Below are positions 6,259 to 11,212 of a stretch of 11,212 bases of DNA, one piece after another. The stretch is from the NCBI GenBank assembly GCA_026770585.1, contig MU646432.1, positions 695,017 to 706,228 on the forward strand, read 5' to 3'. Under the pieces are notes generated by a model. The model did no database searches and was not told where the DNA came from. It saw only the letters and a list, made by a program, of their open reading frames with translations. The number at the start of each line of letters is the position of its first letter. Position 1 is the first letter of the stretch. The DNA comes from Baffinella frigidus (taxonomy: Eukaryota; Cryptophyceae; Cryptomonadales; Baffinellaceae). The position numbers were made by a program, and so were the translations under genes.

Positions 6259-7443
6259 CACAGACACGGTCCGGCCGAACCCTTCCACGGAAGGTCTCTC
6301 GCCCCCCCTGACGTGAAAGCGCCTGCTCGAGGAGGGCACAGACACTGTCCGGCCGAACCCGTCCTCGGAACGGCGCGGCGACTGGCCATGCCGGGATTGC
6401 ATCAATGCTAACGGTTCTAAAGGCAAAGGCTCATCATCCGGAACGAGCCATGCGAGAGGCTCCCACTGTGGGGCTCTGCCGGCTCCAATAGCTCCGATAG
6501 CTCCAATGGCGGAGACGGGGCGGGGGACGTAGAGATCGGTTGTGGACCTCCTCCTCCTCCTGGCCACGAGGCTGCGCGCGGCGGGGGGGGCTGGGGGAGC
6601 GACGTTCGGGGAAACTGCCTTGCCAGCGCCCTCGCTCGCAGGTCGGAACTTCGGGAGGCGGCGGTGCGAGACTGCGGCAGGAGGGTAGCCTTGCAAGCCC
6701 GTGGAGAGGAGCTCGGTCGAGGCTCTCATGTGAGGAGGCGAGGACAGGTGGGGCGCGGGGCGGATCTCGCCCGACCGTGGGCGAGCTGGAGGGCCGTCTT
6801 TCGCGACGAGGCGCTTCGCGACGAGCGCCGGGGTCGCCTTGCTCCTGGAGGGTTCGGGAAGGTGTTGGGGGGAAATTGACTGGCGGTTTCGGAGGCTCTC
6901 GCTCCGGAAGGTGGCTTCCTGGAAGGAGCCTCCTTGAGGTGAGGGGAAGGGCCGCAAGGTGGCGAACGTTGCTCTTGACTGTGGCATCTGCTTGACGCGC
7001 GCGGCGGACGTAGGGTCTGAAGACTCCCTGCCGTCGGGGTCGGACGCGCTGCTTGATGGGCCAGCGGCGCCACCCGAGGCCTTGGGCAAGCTGCTGGAAG
7101 CCCCCCAACCCAGCAGACACCGATAGGAGGTGGAGTTCGTGTCGGAGAGAGGCGTCTTCTTGGGCTCGCTTCTGCCCGACGGGTAATACTGCGTGAGGCG
7201 CCCTCCCACCGCGCATATAGGTTCGCACACCGTGGCGCCTTCGTCTGCCATTCCCGGTGTCGAGGAGATGCGCCTACGACGCAGGTTGTCCTTGATCTGT
7301 TGGGTTACAACGGACAATGGACATTTTGAAAGAAAAAATGCGACCAAATTCCCCCACAAAGTCGCTGCGAACAACAGCGAAGTTCCTGTCGTGATAGTCC
7401 TTTTAAAAGCTTTTTTGTCATCTCGGTTGGGGATCATCACCAA
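6232..7443 (-). CDS. Hypothetical low-complexity protein, paralogue of the 1823-2914 protein (gene 2)
   Basis: Function unknown; 403 residues. Blocks shared with gene 1: DTNSTSYR (101-108), SSSASDPDG (130-138), AARVKQMP (147-154), GLQGYPPAA (249-257) with RRLP (261-264), RRRRRSTTD (295-303), LAWLVPD (330-336) and RRFHVRGG (374-381). Residues 17-39 form a hydrophobic stretch (TTGTSLLFAATLWGNLVAFF) that could be a signal or membrane segment if the first Met is used; Met65 (MADEGAT, base 7251) aligns with Met50 of gene 1 and is the alternative start. The C-terminus repeats (E/D)GFGRTVSVP at 360-370 and 387-396, from DNA copies at about 6255-6281 and 6334-6362. The ORF enters repeat family B before its stop. 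Upstream, a 714-bp TIR element ends 22 bases before the first ATG and may supply the promoter. Ser/Arg-rich composition suggests a disordered phosphoprotein (inference). Confidence 0.5.
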   Translation of the reverse strand: MVMIPNRDDKKAFKRTITTGTSLLFAATLWGNLVAFFLSKCPLSVVTQQIKDNLRRRRISSTPGMADEGATVCEPICAVGGRLTQYYPSGRSEPKKTPLSDTNSTSYRCLLGWGASSSLPKASGGAAGPSSSASDPDGRESSDPTSAARVKQMPQSRATFATLRPFPSPQGGSFQEATFRSESLRNRQSISPQHLPEPSRSKATPALVAKRLVAKDGPPARPRSGEIRPAPHLSSPPHMRASTELLSTGLQGYPPAAVSHRRLPKFRPASEGAGKAVSPNVAPPAPPAARSLVARRRRRSTTDLYVPRPVSAIGAIGAIGAGRAPQWEPLAWLVPDDEPLPLEPLALMQSRHGQSPRRSEDGFGRTVSVPSSSRRFHVRGGERPSVEGFGRTVSVPFRPVRFF

Positions 7444-7496
7444 ATGACGCCAAATGTCAGGGTCTTGGACAACTGGGGATATAATAGCACCTTTTC

Positions 7497-7526
7497 GGAC
7501 AAGAGGGGATATATCCCCTCTTGTCC
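7497..7526. repeat. Perfect 30-bp palindrome
   Basis: Half-site GGACAAGAGGGGATA (7497-7511) is followed at once by its exact inverse (7512-7526) with no loop. The same half-site recurs once near the right end of the element (8130-8147), with relatives GGACAAC.GGGGATAT at both termini. Such a symmetric repeat could bind a dimeric protein, possibly the mobilising enzyme or a regulator of the adjacent gene 2 (inference). Confidence 0.9.
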
Positions 7527-7596
7527 AGTTTTTACTACAGACAACACGTCCGTGTATATGGCATGTGTTCGGACGTGATGAGATTTATATGTGACT

Positions 7597-7701
7597 CAAC
7601 ACGTGGCGCTTCGCGCTCAACGGCGCTTTGCGCCAACACGTGGCGCTTCGCGCCACGTTAGGGGAATGGAAAAAACATGACGCTCCGCGTCATGTTTTTT
7701 C
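7597..7701. repeat. Series of hairpins with three-base loops
   Basis: Successive hairpins: GCGCTTCGCGC at 7606-7616; GGCGC-TTT-GCGCC at 7622-7634; ACGTGGCGC-TTC-GCGCCACGT at 7638-7658 (9-bp stem); and GAAAAAACATGACGC-TCC with its exact inverse at 7669-7701 (15-bp stem). The 20-base CAACACGTGGCGCTTCGCGC is directly repeated at 7597-7616 and 7634-7653. The last hairpin ends in a T run, like an intrinsic terminator on either strand, but in a eukaryote that reading is not justified. Confidence 0.85.
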
Positions 7702-7781
7702 TATTTTGGATGGGCCACAGACAGCTGGGTCTCGGCCTCGGCTCAGGTATGCAGCGGCTGCGGGGCATGTCTCGCTCCGGT

Positions 7782-7867
7782 CGGAGCTCCGCTGTCGTGA
7801 TCTCGACAAGCAATCCCCTCGGAGCTCCGAAGAGAAAACACGCCATCCCCTCGGAGCTCCGAAGAGA
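7782..7867. repeat. Three CGGAGCTCCG palindromes and a 23-bp direct repeat
   Basis: CGGAGCTCCG occurs at 7782-7791, 7820-7829 and 7852-7861. The last two lie in a 23-bp exact direct repeat, ATCCCCTCGGAGCTCCGAAG plus AGA, at 7813-7835 and 7845-7867. Confidence 0.85.
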
Positions 7868-7890
7868 CGCATCCAGGGATCATGAACATC

Positions 7891-8010
7891 CCAGAAGGAA
7901 TTATGACCAGTCTCCTGGTCATAAACCAGAATAAACCAGAAGGAATTATGACCAGGTGACCAGTTGTAAAGAACATTCCAGATGGAATTATGACCAGGGA
8001 TTATGACCAG
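7891..8010. repeat. Iterated TTATGACCAG motif cluster
   Basis: The 10-base motif is at 7901-7910, 7946-7955, 7988-7997 and 8001-8010 on the plus strand and inverted at 7915-7924. The first three belong to a 20-base unit CCAGAAGGAATTATGACCAG (third with one change). The first and the inverted copy form a perfect 10-bp stem with a 4-base loop. The arrangement resembles iterons or a cluster of protein-binding sites. Confidence 0.85.
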
Positions 8011-8179
8011 GTCCGTCAGCATAAAGTTCTAGATAAGTGTGTAGATCATTGTAAAATGTGAAGAGAGCTTAGCCCGTGTGTCCAACTGTCTCCATGACCG
8101 ACACGTTGCAGATTCGGGGAGATTCAACAATATATCCCCTCTTGTCCAAGTGGTGTGGTAAAATATCCCCTGTTGTCCA

Positions 8180-8264
8180 TTCCCCCCAAATGTCATCAAC
8201 GCAGTAGTAAAGACCATCGTGATAGTGTCCTTCTAAAACTTTTTTTGTCATCATGGTTGATCAT
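8180..8264 (-). pseudogene. Broken 5' fragment of a gene 2-like gene
   Basis: On the minus strand, ATG at 8264 opens MINHDDKKSFRRTLSRWSLL before two stops (from 8198). This mirrors the start of gene 2 (PNRDDKKAFKRTITTGTSLL), and DNA similarity continues past the stop through a GACATTTGGGGGGAAT / GACTTTGTGGGGGAATT block. Similarity ends at the right TIR of the 714-bp element. I read it as the relic of another family member or of a partial duplication of the 5' end of gene 2. Confidence 0.6.
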
Positions 8265-8729
8265 GTGAGGCACAAACCGCGCGCCTCCCCAGCGACGATG
8301 AATGCTCCTGCCCCTCTTCCTCCGCAAGAAAGCTCGGCGTGCGTGACCACGCCGCAAGCTTGTGCGGCCCACGGCTCCACGCCCTCTCGCCTGCTGCGAC
8401 GGGCGTCCTGCCCGTCTTTCGTGATCGTCTCCGCGGCAGCCGTGCGCCGTCGCACAGCCGTGCGGCGGAGCTCGCTCTCCTCCTCCCCATTGTTCTCGAC
8501 CACCTCCTCTCCCGTGCAGGCCGCCTCCTCCTTCTCGGTATTATTCTCGGCCACCTCCTCGGCCGCCTCCCTGGCCACCGCGGCCAACTCCTCCTCCTCC
8601 GCCGTGCGCGAATGGTACCACACGCGCGAGCACCGCGTGTGCAACCAGAGGAACCCCTTCAACTCAGAGGTCGTGGCTTTCTACTTTTTGGAGGAGTTGA
8701 AGCGCGAGTTCTCCCGGGGTCAGGGATGA
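8253..8729 (+). CDS. Doubtful hypothetical Ser/Ala-rich protein
   Basis: A 158-residue plus-strand frame from ATG at 8253, with an alternative ATG at 8298 (MNAPAPLPPQ). Residues 30-115 are Ser/Ala-rich low complexity, but the C-terminal ~45 residues (VREWYHTREHRVCNQRNPFN, then EVVAFYFLEELKREF) look more like ordinary protein. The opposite strand is also open over 8261-8662 with a Glu-rich, coiled-coil-like sequence (EEEELAAVAREAAEEVAENN), but that frame has no ATG near its start. The 8253 start overlaps the gene 2-like relic, so 8298 may be better. No family is recognised. Confidence 0.3.
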   Translation: MVDHVRHKPRASPATMNAPAPLPPQESSACVTTPQACAAHGSTPSRLLRRASCPSFVIVSAAAVRRRTAVRRSSLSSSPLFSTTSSPVQAASSFSVLFSATSSAASLATAANSSSSAVREWYHTREHRVCNQRNPFNSEVVAFYFLEELKREFSRGQG

Positions 8730-8748
8730 GAGGGTGGGATCTAAGTTT

Positions 8749-8794
8749 CGGCGCGCGCGCGATCTCTCTCTCTCGCGCGCGCTCTCTCTCTCAG
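8749..8794. repeat. GC and CT dinucleotide microsatellites
   Basis: Alternating blocks GCGCGCGCGC, TCTCTCTCTC, GCGCGCGC and CTCTCTCTCTC in about 45 bases. Confidence 0.9.
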
Positions 8795-8832
8795 GAGGAT
8801 CATCCGCAGTGGCAGTCTTGCGAGGCGAGCGA

Positions 8833-8967
8833 TTGCAGTAGGAAAAGTGCTCTGAAGTTGGGGGGTTCGAGCAAGGTCGACGGCGGTGGCGGTCTTACGG
8901 GGGTGCAGTGGGAGAAGTGCAAGGGGTTGCAGTAGGGAAAGCACTCTGAAGTAGGGGGGTGCGGGCA
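8833..8967. repeat. 41-bp direct repeat, spacing 94 bp
   Basis: Units at 8833-8873 and 8927-8967 share TTGCAGTAGG.AAAG and CTCTGAAGT.GGGGGGT; a partial related unit (GTGCAGTGGGAGAAGTGC) lies between at 8903-8920. No coding explanation. Confidence 0.75.
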
Positions 8968-9041
8968 GGATAAATCTAGGATCACCGTCGCGGGAGCCTG
9001 CGGCGCCGGGCCTGGTTTACCAGGGTCTAGGTGAGGCCGGG

Positions 9042-9178
9042 CCCACCACACAGCGGACTTCGAAGGGATTTCGAATAACCCCTGAGCGATAAGACATAGG
9101 ACCCTACGCAAGGCCGTATGGACATAGGGGGGTTCCTACGGATAAGGTAACGGAAACCTTCGTAGCCCGCTGTGTGGG
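9042..9178. mobile_element. 137-bp inverted-repeat element with a PE-like core
   Basis: The left arm CCCACCACACAGCGGACTTC (from 9042, continuing GAAGGGATTTCG) and the right arm (9151-9178, CGGAAACCTTCGTAGCCCGC then TGTGTGGG) are inverted copies with small indels. The core at 9095-9141 reads TAGGACCCTAC..AAGGCC.TATG..GGTTCCTACGG, closely related to the PE core in the standard orientation. The arms are unrelated to PE arms. Confidence 0.6.
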
Positions 9179-9277
9179 TAGTTTGCTCGAGTGTAAATAA
9201 GTAAAAACACAATTCTCCGTGAGACGTGCGCAGGCAATTAGCCCTAAATAAACAAATCTGTTTCCCCCCCATTAGAG

Positions 9278-9517
9278 AGGGCTCTTCCTAGCTCTGTCTT
9301 AGTCTATTTGGGCTCACCAATTTGGTGAGCCCTGTTTTTTTCCCGCTCGAAAGTTGACGAATTTGAACCGCAAATCCAGCATGTCAACTTGCGAATAGTC
9401 GGTCAACCCGAGCGAGGCGGAGCTAGGATATCCACTGTCACTTCTTAAGTTAACAGAGGTTCCACTTTTGCTTTGAGACGTCCCACTCTCGACTTTTGTC
9501 TCGGTGCGCAGCGCTCT
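9278..9517. repeat. Dispersed repeat families C (copy 2) and D (copy 1), adjacent
   Basis: 9301-9427 aligns with the spacer of the 167-550 foldback (family C). 9432-9517 (family D, CTTCTTAAGTTAAC.GAGGTT and CCACTTTTGCTTTGAGACGT) matches 11017-11102 with about six substitutions. A minus-strand frame (9314-9547) runs through both. In the family D part it reads TETKVESGTSQSKSGTSVNL, and most differences between the two copies are silent in that frame, a weak hint of former coding. Confidence 0.6.
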
Positions 9518-9627
9518 TCGAGGGCGTTCCACCAAGACAAACGTCACTGAACCTAGCCTCCTTCACGGGGGGGGGGACATGGTGGCCATGATGTTTCAAT
9601 AAAGGTCTCTCACTTGTGCAATCCGGC

Positions 9628-9728
9628 TACGGGGGCACCTCGCTCATAAGGAGGCGACCCCTCCTAGGACCCTACAGTAGGACTACCAGTGGCCCTACGG
9701 TGGTCCTGGGGGGGGCGCTGCTCCTTAA
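9628..9728. mobile_element. Palindromic element PE5, right arm truncated
   Basis: The left arm TACGGGGGCACCTCGCTCAT and core TAGGACCCTACAGTAGGACT are present in the standard orientation. The right arm stops after GCTCCTTA and is replaced by unrelated sequence, so this is a decayed copy. It lies about 15 bases beyond the AATAAAGGTCTCTC motif at 9598-9611. Confidence 0.75.
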
Positions 9729-9734
9729 AATGCT

Positions 9735-9818
9735 TTCTCTGCAGATCCCTTCTACGGAACGGCGTGTCGTTGGCATATGTTGGGAGAAATTAAAACCTAA
9801 AGGACCTAAAGGATCCTA
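9735..9818 (+). repeat. Dispersed repeat family B, diverged copy D
   Basis: TTCTACGGAAC, TATGTTGGGAG and TTAAAACCTAAAGGACCTAAAG occur in the same order as in copies A-C, with more substitutions and a missing GTCCGCC part. It directly follows truncated PE5. Confidence 0.45.
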
Positions 9819-9881
9819 ATGAGCTGAAAGGCTGCCTTCCGCGAGGGCCAAGCCTCCCAACTGCAATTTAATCTCGGAATC

Positions 9882-10011
9882 TCGGAACATAACAAAATCT
9901 GTTACTAAGTACACGCATCTAAGCCGTGGTTTTACGCCTAAAATATCATATCCACCCTTGTCTTAAGCGTTGGAAGCATTAAGATACACCACAGATTCTG
10001 TTATGTTCCGA
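9882..10011. mobile_element. 130-bp TIR element
   Basis: TCGGAACATAACAAAATCTGT (9882-9902) is inverted at 9991-10011 with one mismatch in 21. The ~88-base middle is AT-rich, has no ORF and lacks the PE core. No clear target duplication is visible. Confidence 0.75.
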
Positions 10012-10048
10012 AATGAAATTGGGTCCCACCACGACAGCAAAAAAAGCT

Positions 10049-10167
10049 TACAGGGTAACCTCGATCATAAGAAACCGCCCCCCCCCCGACCACCATAGGA
10101 CCCTAGGCATGGTCCTAGTGTAGCATCCTAGGGTACGGCTATTTCTTATGAGCGAGGTACCCCTGTA
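10049..10167. mobile_element. Palindromic element PE6, core inverted
   Basis: PE arms are present (TACAGGGTAACCTCGATCAT at the left, TTTCTTATGAGCGAGGTACC..CCTGTA at the right), but the core reads CCACCATAGGACCCTAGGCA..CCTAGTGTAG..TCCTAGG, the reverse complement of that in PE1, PE4 and PE8. TA at both ends. Confidence 0.8.
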
Positions 10168-10212
10168 CTCGGAAGCGAGTAGAAGGTGGCCATGTTGGTT
10201 TCGATCTGAACA

Positions 10213-10320
10213 AACGTCCTTTGGGTCCTTGAGGTTCTTCGAGCTCCCACATAGGCGGACACCGGAACTGGTTCTGTAGAAAGGCCATGCGTCCTTTCGG
10301 ATCACATCAAGCCCCCCTGT
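10213..10320 (-). repeat. Dispersed repeat family B, copy C (minus strand)
   Basis: Reverse complement of the family B pattern: CTTTGGGTCCTTGAGGTTCT, GGCGGACACCGGAACTGGTT, CTGTAGAAAGG and CGTCCTTTCGGATCACATCA occur in inverted order relative to copies A and B. Its outer end abuts CCCCCCTGTA, resembling the terminus of a PE arm. Confidence 0.7.
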
Positions 10321-10399
10321 ACAGAGGATCGCGGCAGAACCGGCTAAAGGGTATCCTCATCGCAAACTCCTCCGGCCAAACGTCGTTTTGACATGCGGG

Positions 10400-10500
10400 T
10401 ACAGGGGTCCAACCCCCTCGGAACACCATAGGGCCCTAGGCATAGGCCTACTGTAGGGTCCTAGGAGGGGTTGGTTTCTTATGAGCGAGGTACGTCTGTA
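10400..10500. mobile_element. Palindromic element PE7, left arm deleted, core inverted
   Basis: The left end TACAGGGGT is followed directly by CCAACCCC, so about 17 bases of arm are missing. The right arm TTTCTTATGAGCGAGGTAC is complete, ending GTCTGTA. The core (CACCATAGGGCCCTAGGCAT, then AGGCCTACTGTAGGGTCCTA) is in the reverse orientation, as in PE6. Confidence 0.8.
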
Positions 10501-10520
10501 GGACGGGCTCGCCTCGGGAC

Positions 10521-10647
10521 TACAGGGGTACCTCGCTCATAAGAGACCGCCCTCCGCCAGGACCTTACATGTACAGTAGGACCATGCCTAGGGCCCTACG
10601 GTGGTCCTAGGGGGGGCGCGCCTTCTTATCAGCGAGGTACCCATGTA
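10521..10647. mobile_element. Palindromic element PE8 (127 bp)
   Basis: The left arm TACAGGGGTACCTCGCTCAT is exact; the right arm is TTCTTATCAGCGAGGTACCC then ATGTA. The core is standard (GTACAGTAGGACCATGCCTA, GGGCCCTACGGTGGTCCTAG) with a small insertion. Only 20 bases separate it from PE7. Confidence 0.85.
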
Positions 10648-10667
10648 CCGGTCGCTTCATCCTTGCT

Positions 10668-10734
10668 TTCCTAGGGATGGGCCTACCGTAGGCCCCTAGG
10701 GGGGTGCGAGTTCTCTGATTTGAGATACCCCTGC
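10668..10734. mobile_element. Palindromic element PE9, right-half remnant
   Basis: Core-like TTTCCTAGGGATGGGCCTAC and TAGGCCCCTAGGGGGG are followed by a worn right arm, GTTCTCTGATTTGAGATACC then CCTGCA. No left arm is found. This is a decayed partial copy. Confidence 0.55.
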
Positions 10735-10783
10735 ACTACGCATGCATCCCCCCGTGGGAATGCAGGTGCAGTGTTGGTATCAG

Positions 10784-10852
10784 TACAGGGGTCACTCGAA
10801 CTTAAGAACACGCATCACCCCTATCGTGGTCCTATGCTCCCGGGACTAGCCC
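10784..10852. mobile_element. Possible PE left-half remnant
   Basis: TACAGGGGTCACTCGAACTT then AAGAACACGC resembles a worn PE left arm, followed by CCTATCGTGGTCCTATGC, which has PE-core character. It runs directly into PE10. A small hairpin TGCAT..ATGCA lies just left (10743-10764). Confidence 0.4.
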
Positions 10853-10973
10853 TACAGGGGTACCTCGCTCATAAGAAACCGCCCCCCCCTAGGACCCTAC
10901 AGTAGGACCATGCCTATGGCCCTACGGTGATCCTAGGGGGGGGGGCGTTTCTTATGAGCGAGGTACCCCTGTA
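10853..10973. mobile_element. Palindromic element PE10 (121 bp, near-perfect)
   Basis: Both arms are exact (TACAGGGGTACCTCGCTCAT and its inverse, ending CCTGTA), with core CTAGGACCCTACAGTAGGAC in the standard orientation. TA at both ends. It is the cleanest copy and, with PE1, the best type sequence. Confidence 0.9.
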
Positions 10974-11016
10974 CTGCAGGACCCTAGGGCGGTGCGTGTC
11001 CTCGTTCGCAAGTAAC

Positions 11017-11102
11017 CCACTGTTACTTCTTAAGTTAACCGAGGTTCCACTTTTGCTTTGAGACGTTCCACTCTCGACTTTTGTCTCGGTGGGCCGCGCT
11101 CT
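11017..11102. repeat. Dispersed repeat family D, copy 2
   Basis: Matches 9432-9517 with about six substitutions, containing CTTCTTAAGTTAACCGAGGT and CCACTTTTGCTTTGAGACGT. It lies 43 bases right of PE10. The minus frame reads TETKVESGTSQSKSGTSVNL as in copy 1 and continues into PE10, giving a chimeric ORF (10914-11108) not accepted as a gene. Confidence 0.75.
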
Positions 11103-11131
11103 AAGCAAGAGGAACCCCTGTAACGGCTTTT

Positions 11132-11212
11132 CCCCCCCCCCCCCCCCCCCCCCTCATATCCACCCAGCCTCTCCCATAACTACACACTAGCACCCCCCCC
11201 CCCCCCCCCCCC
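11132..11212. repeat. Two long poly-C tracts at the window end
   Basis: Runs of 22 C (11132-11153) and 20 C (11193-11212, to the last base) flank 39 bases of C-rich sequence. Tracts this long are prone to assembly error, and the window may end here because of that. Confidence 0.9.

Larger units (their letters stand above)
7466..8179. mobile_element. 714-bp TIR element with palindromes, hairpins and iterated motifs
   Basis: The left end has TGGACAACTGGGGATATAA (7466-7484) and, after a short spacer, GGACAAGAGGGGATATAT (7497-7514). The right end is the mirror image: ATATATCCCCTCTTGTCCA (8130-8148), spacer, ATATCCCCTGTTGTCCA (8163-8179). The ~50-bp TIRs therefore have two related subunits with nearly the same spacing (31 and 32 bases). 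Inside are a 30-bp palindrome, four 3-nt-loop hairpins, three CGGAGCTCCG sites and five TTATGACCAG motifs. No protein-coding sequence is convincing, so it is non-autonomous. No clean target duplication is visible: the right flank is a fragment of gene 2 coding sequence, while the left flank is the upstream region of gene 2. Confidence 0.65.

Noticed and set aside
6434-7228. Alternative minus and plus open frames inside gene 2 (for example 264 and 151 residues)
   Set aside because: High GC leaves several frames open; only the 403-residue frame shares ordered motifs with gene 1.
7669-7701. Intrinsic bacterial-type terminator
   Set aside because: The hairpin with T run fits by shape, but the surrounding telomere repeats and elements indicate a eukaryote, and no gene ends here.
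7891-8010. Possible CRISPR array
   Set aside because: The repeats are 10-20 bases, irregularly spaced, one is inverted, spacers are not of uniform length and no cas gene is present.
1-11212. tRNA, rRNA or other standard RNA genes
   Set aside because: Reading by eye, I found no tRNA cloverleaf motifs or rRNA conserved segments; a covariance-model scan was not possible.

Overview
This window looks like accessory or subtelomeric DNA from a eukaryotic microbe, most likely a microalga. The evidence is long degenerate arrays of the plant/alga telomere unit CCCTAAA, many short palindromic and terminal-inverted-repeat (TIR) elements, GC-rich islands in an otherwise mixed background, no bacterial-style operons, and no recognisable conserved housekeeping gene. 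The commonest element puts peptides such as YRGTSLIRN, MSEVPLY and QGYLAHKK into overlapping reading frames. I recall such strings from predicted proteins of cryptophyte-type algal genomes (for example Baffinella), but that is memory and was not checked.

Layout, left to right. 1-550: AT-rich microsatellite, then a 384-bp foldback with 82-bp arms. 551-1844: no convincing gene, small tandem repeats, and two copies (PE1, PE2) of a ~120-bp palindromic element. 1823-2914 (minus): candidate gene 1, a 363-residue low-complexity protein whose last codons and stop lie inside PE2. 2915-3670: unannotated sequence, a hairpin with a tandem repeat, and a diverged ~110-135-bp direct duplication. 3673-3893 and 4729-5308: two interstitial telomere-like arrays flanking an ~835-bp island that holds three TIR elements, one nested inside an older dispersed repeat (family B). 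5309-6065: tandem repeat, two more inverted-repeat elements, and PE4. 6232-7443 (minus): candidate gene 2, 403 residues, a diverged paralogue of gene 1. 7466-8179: a 714-bp TIR element with palindromes, hairpins and iterated motifs directly upstream of gene 2. 8180-8264: a broken copy of the 5' end of gene 2. 8253-8729 (plus): a doubtful small ORF. 8730-11212: microsatellites, direct repeats, a dense cluster of palindromic elements PE5-PE10, further TIR elements, repeat families B and C/D, and poly-C tracts at the very end.

The genes do not form a recognisable pathway. The two main ORFs are probably members of an unknown family, in the same orientation about 3.3 kb apart, each with a palindromic element at or near its 3' end. 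The most unusual pattern is that at least four TIR families with different arms share one ~30-50-bp core of the form TAGGACCCTAC..GTAGG, as if a small palindromic module had been placed in different hairpins. A second candidate system is the 714-bp element with its iterated TTATGACCAG motif and graded hairpin series.
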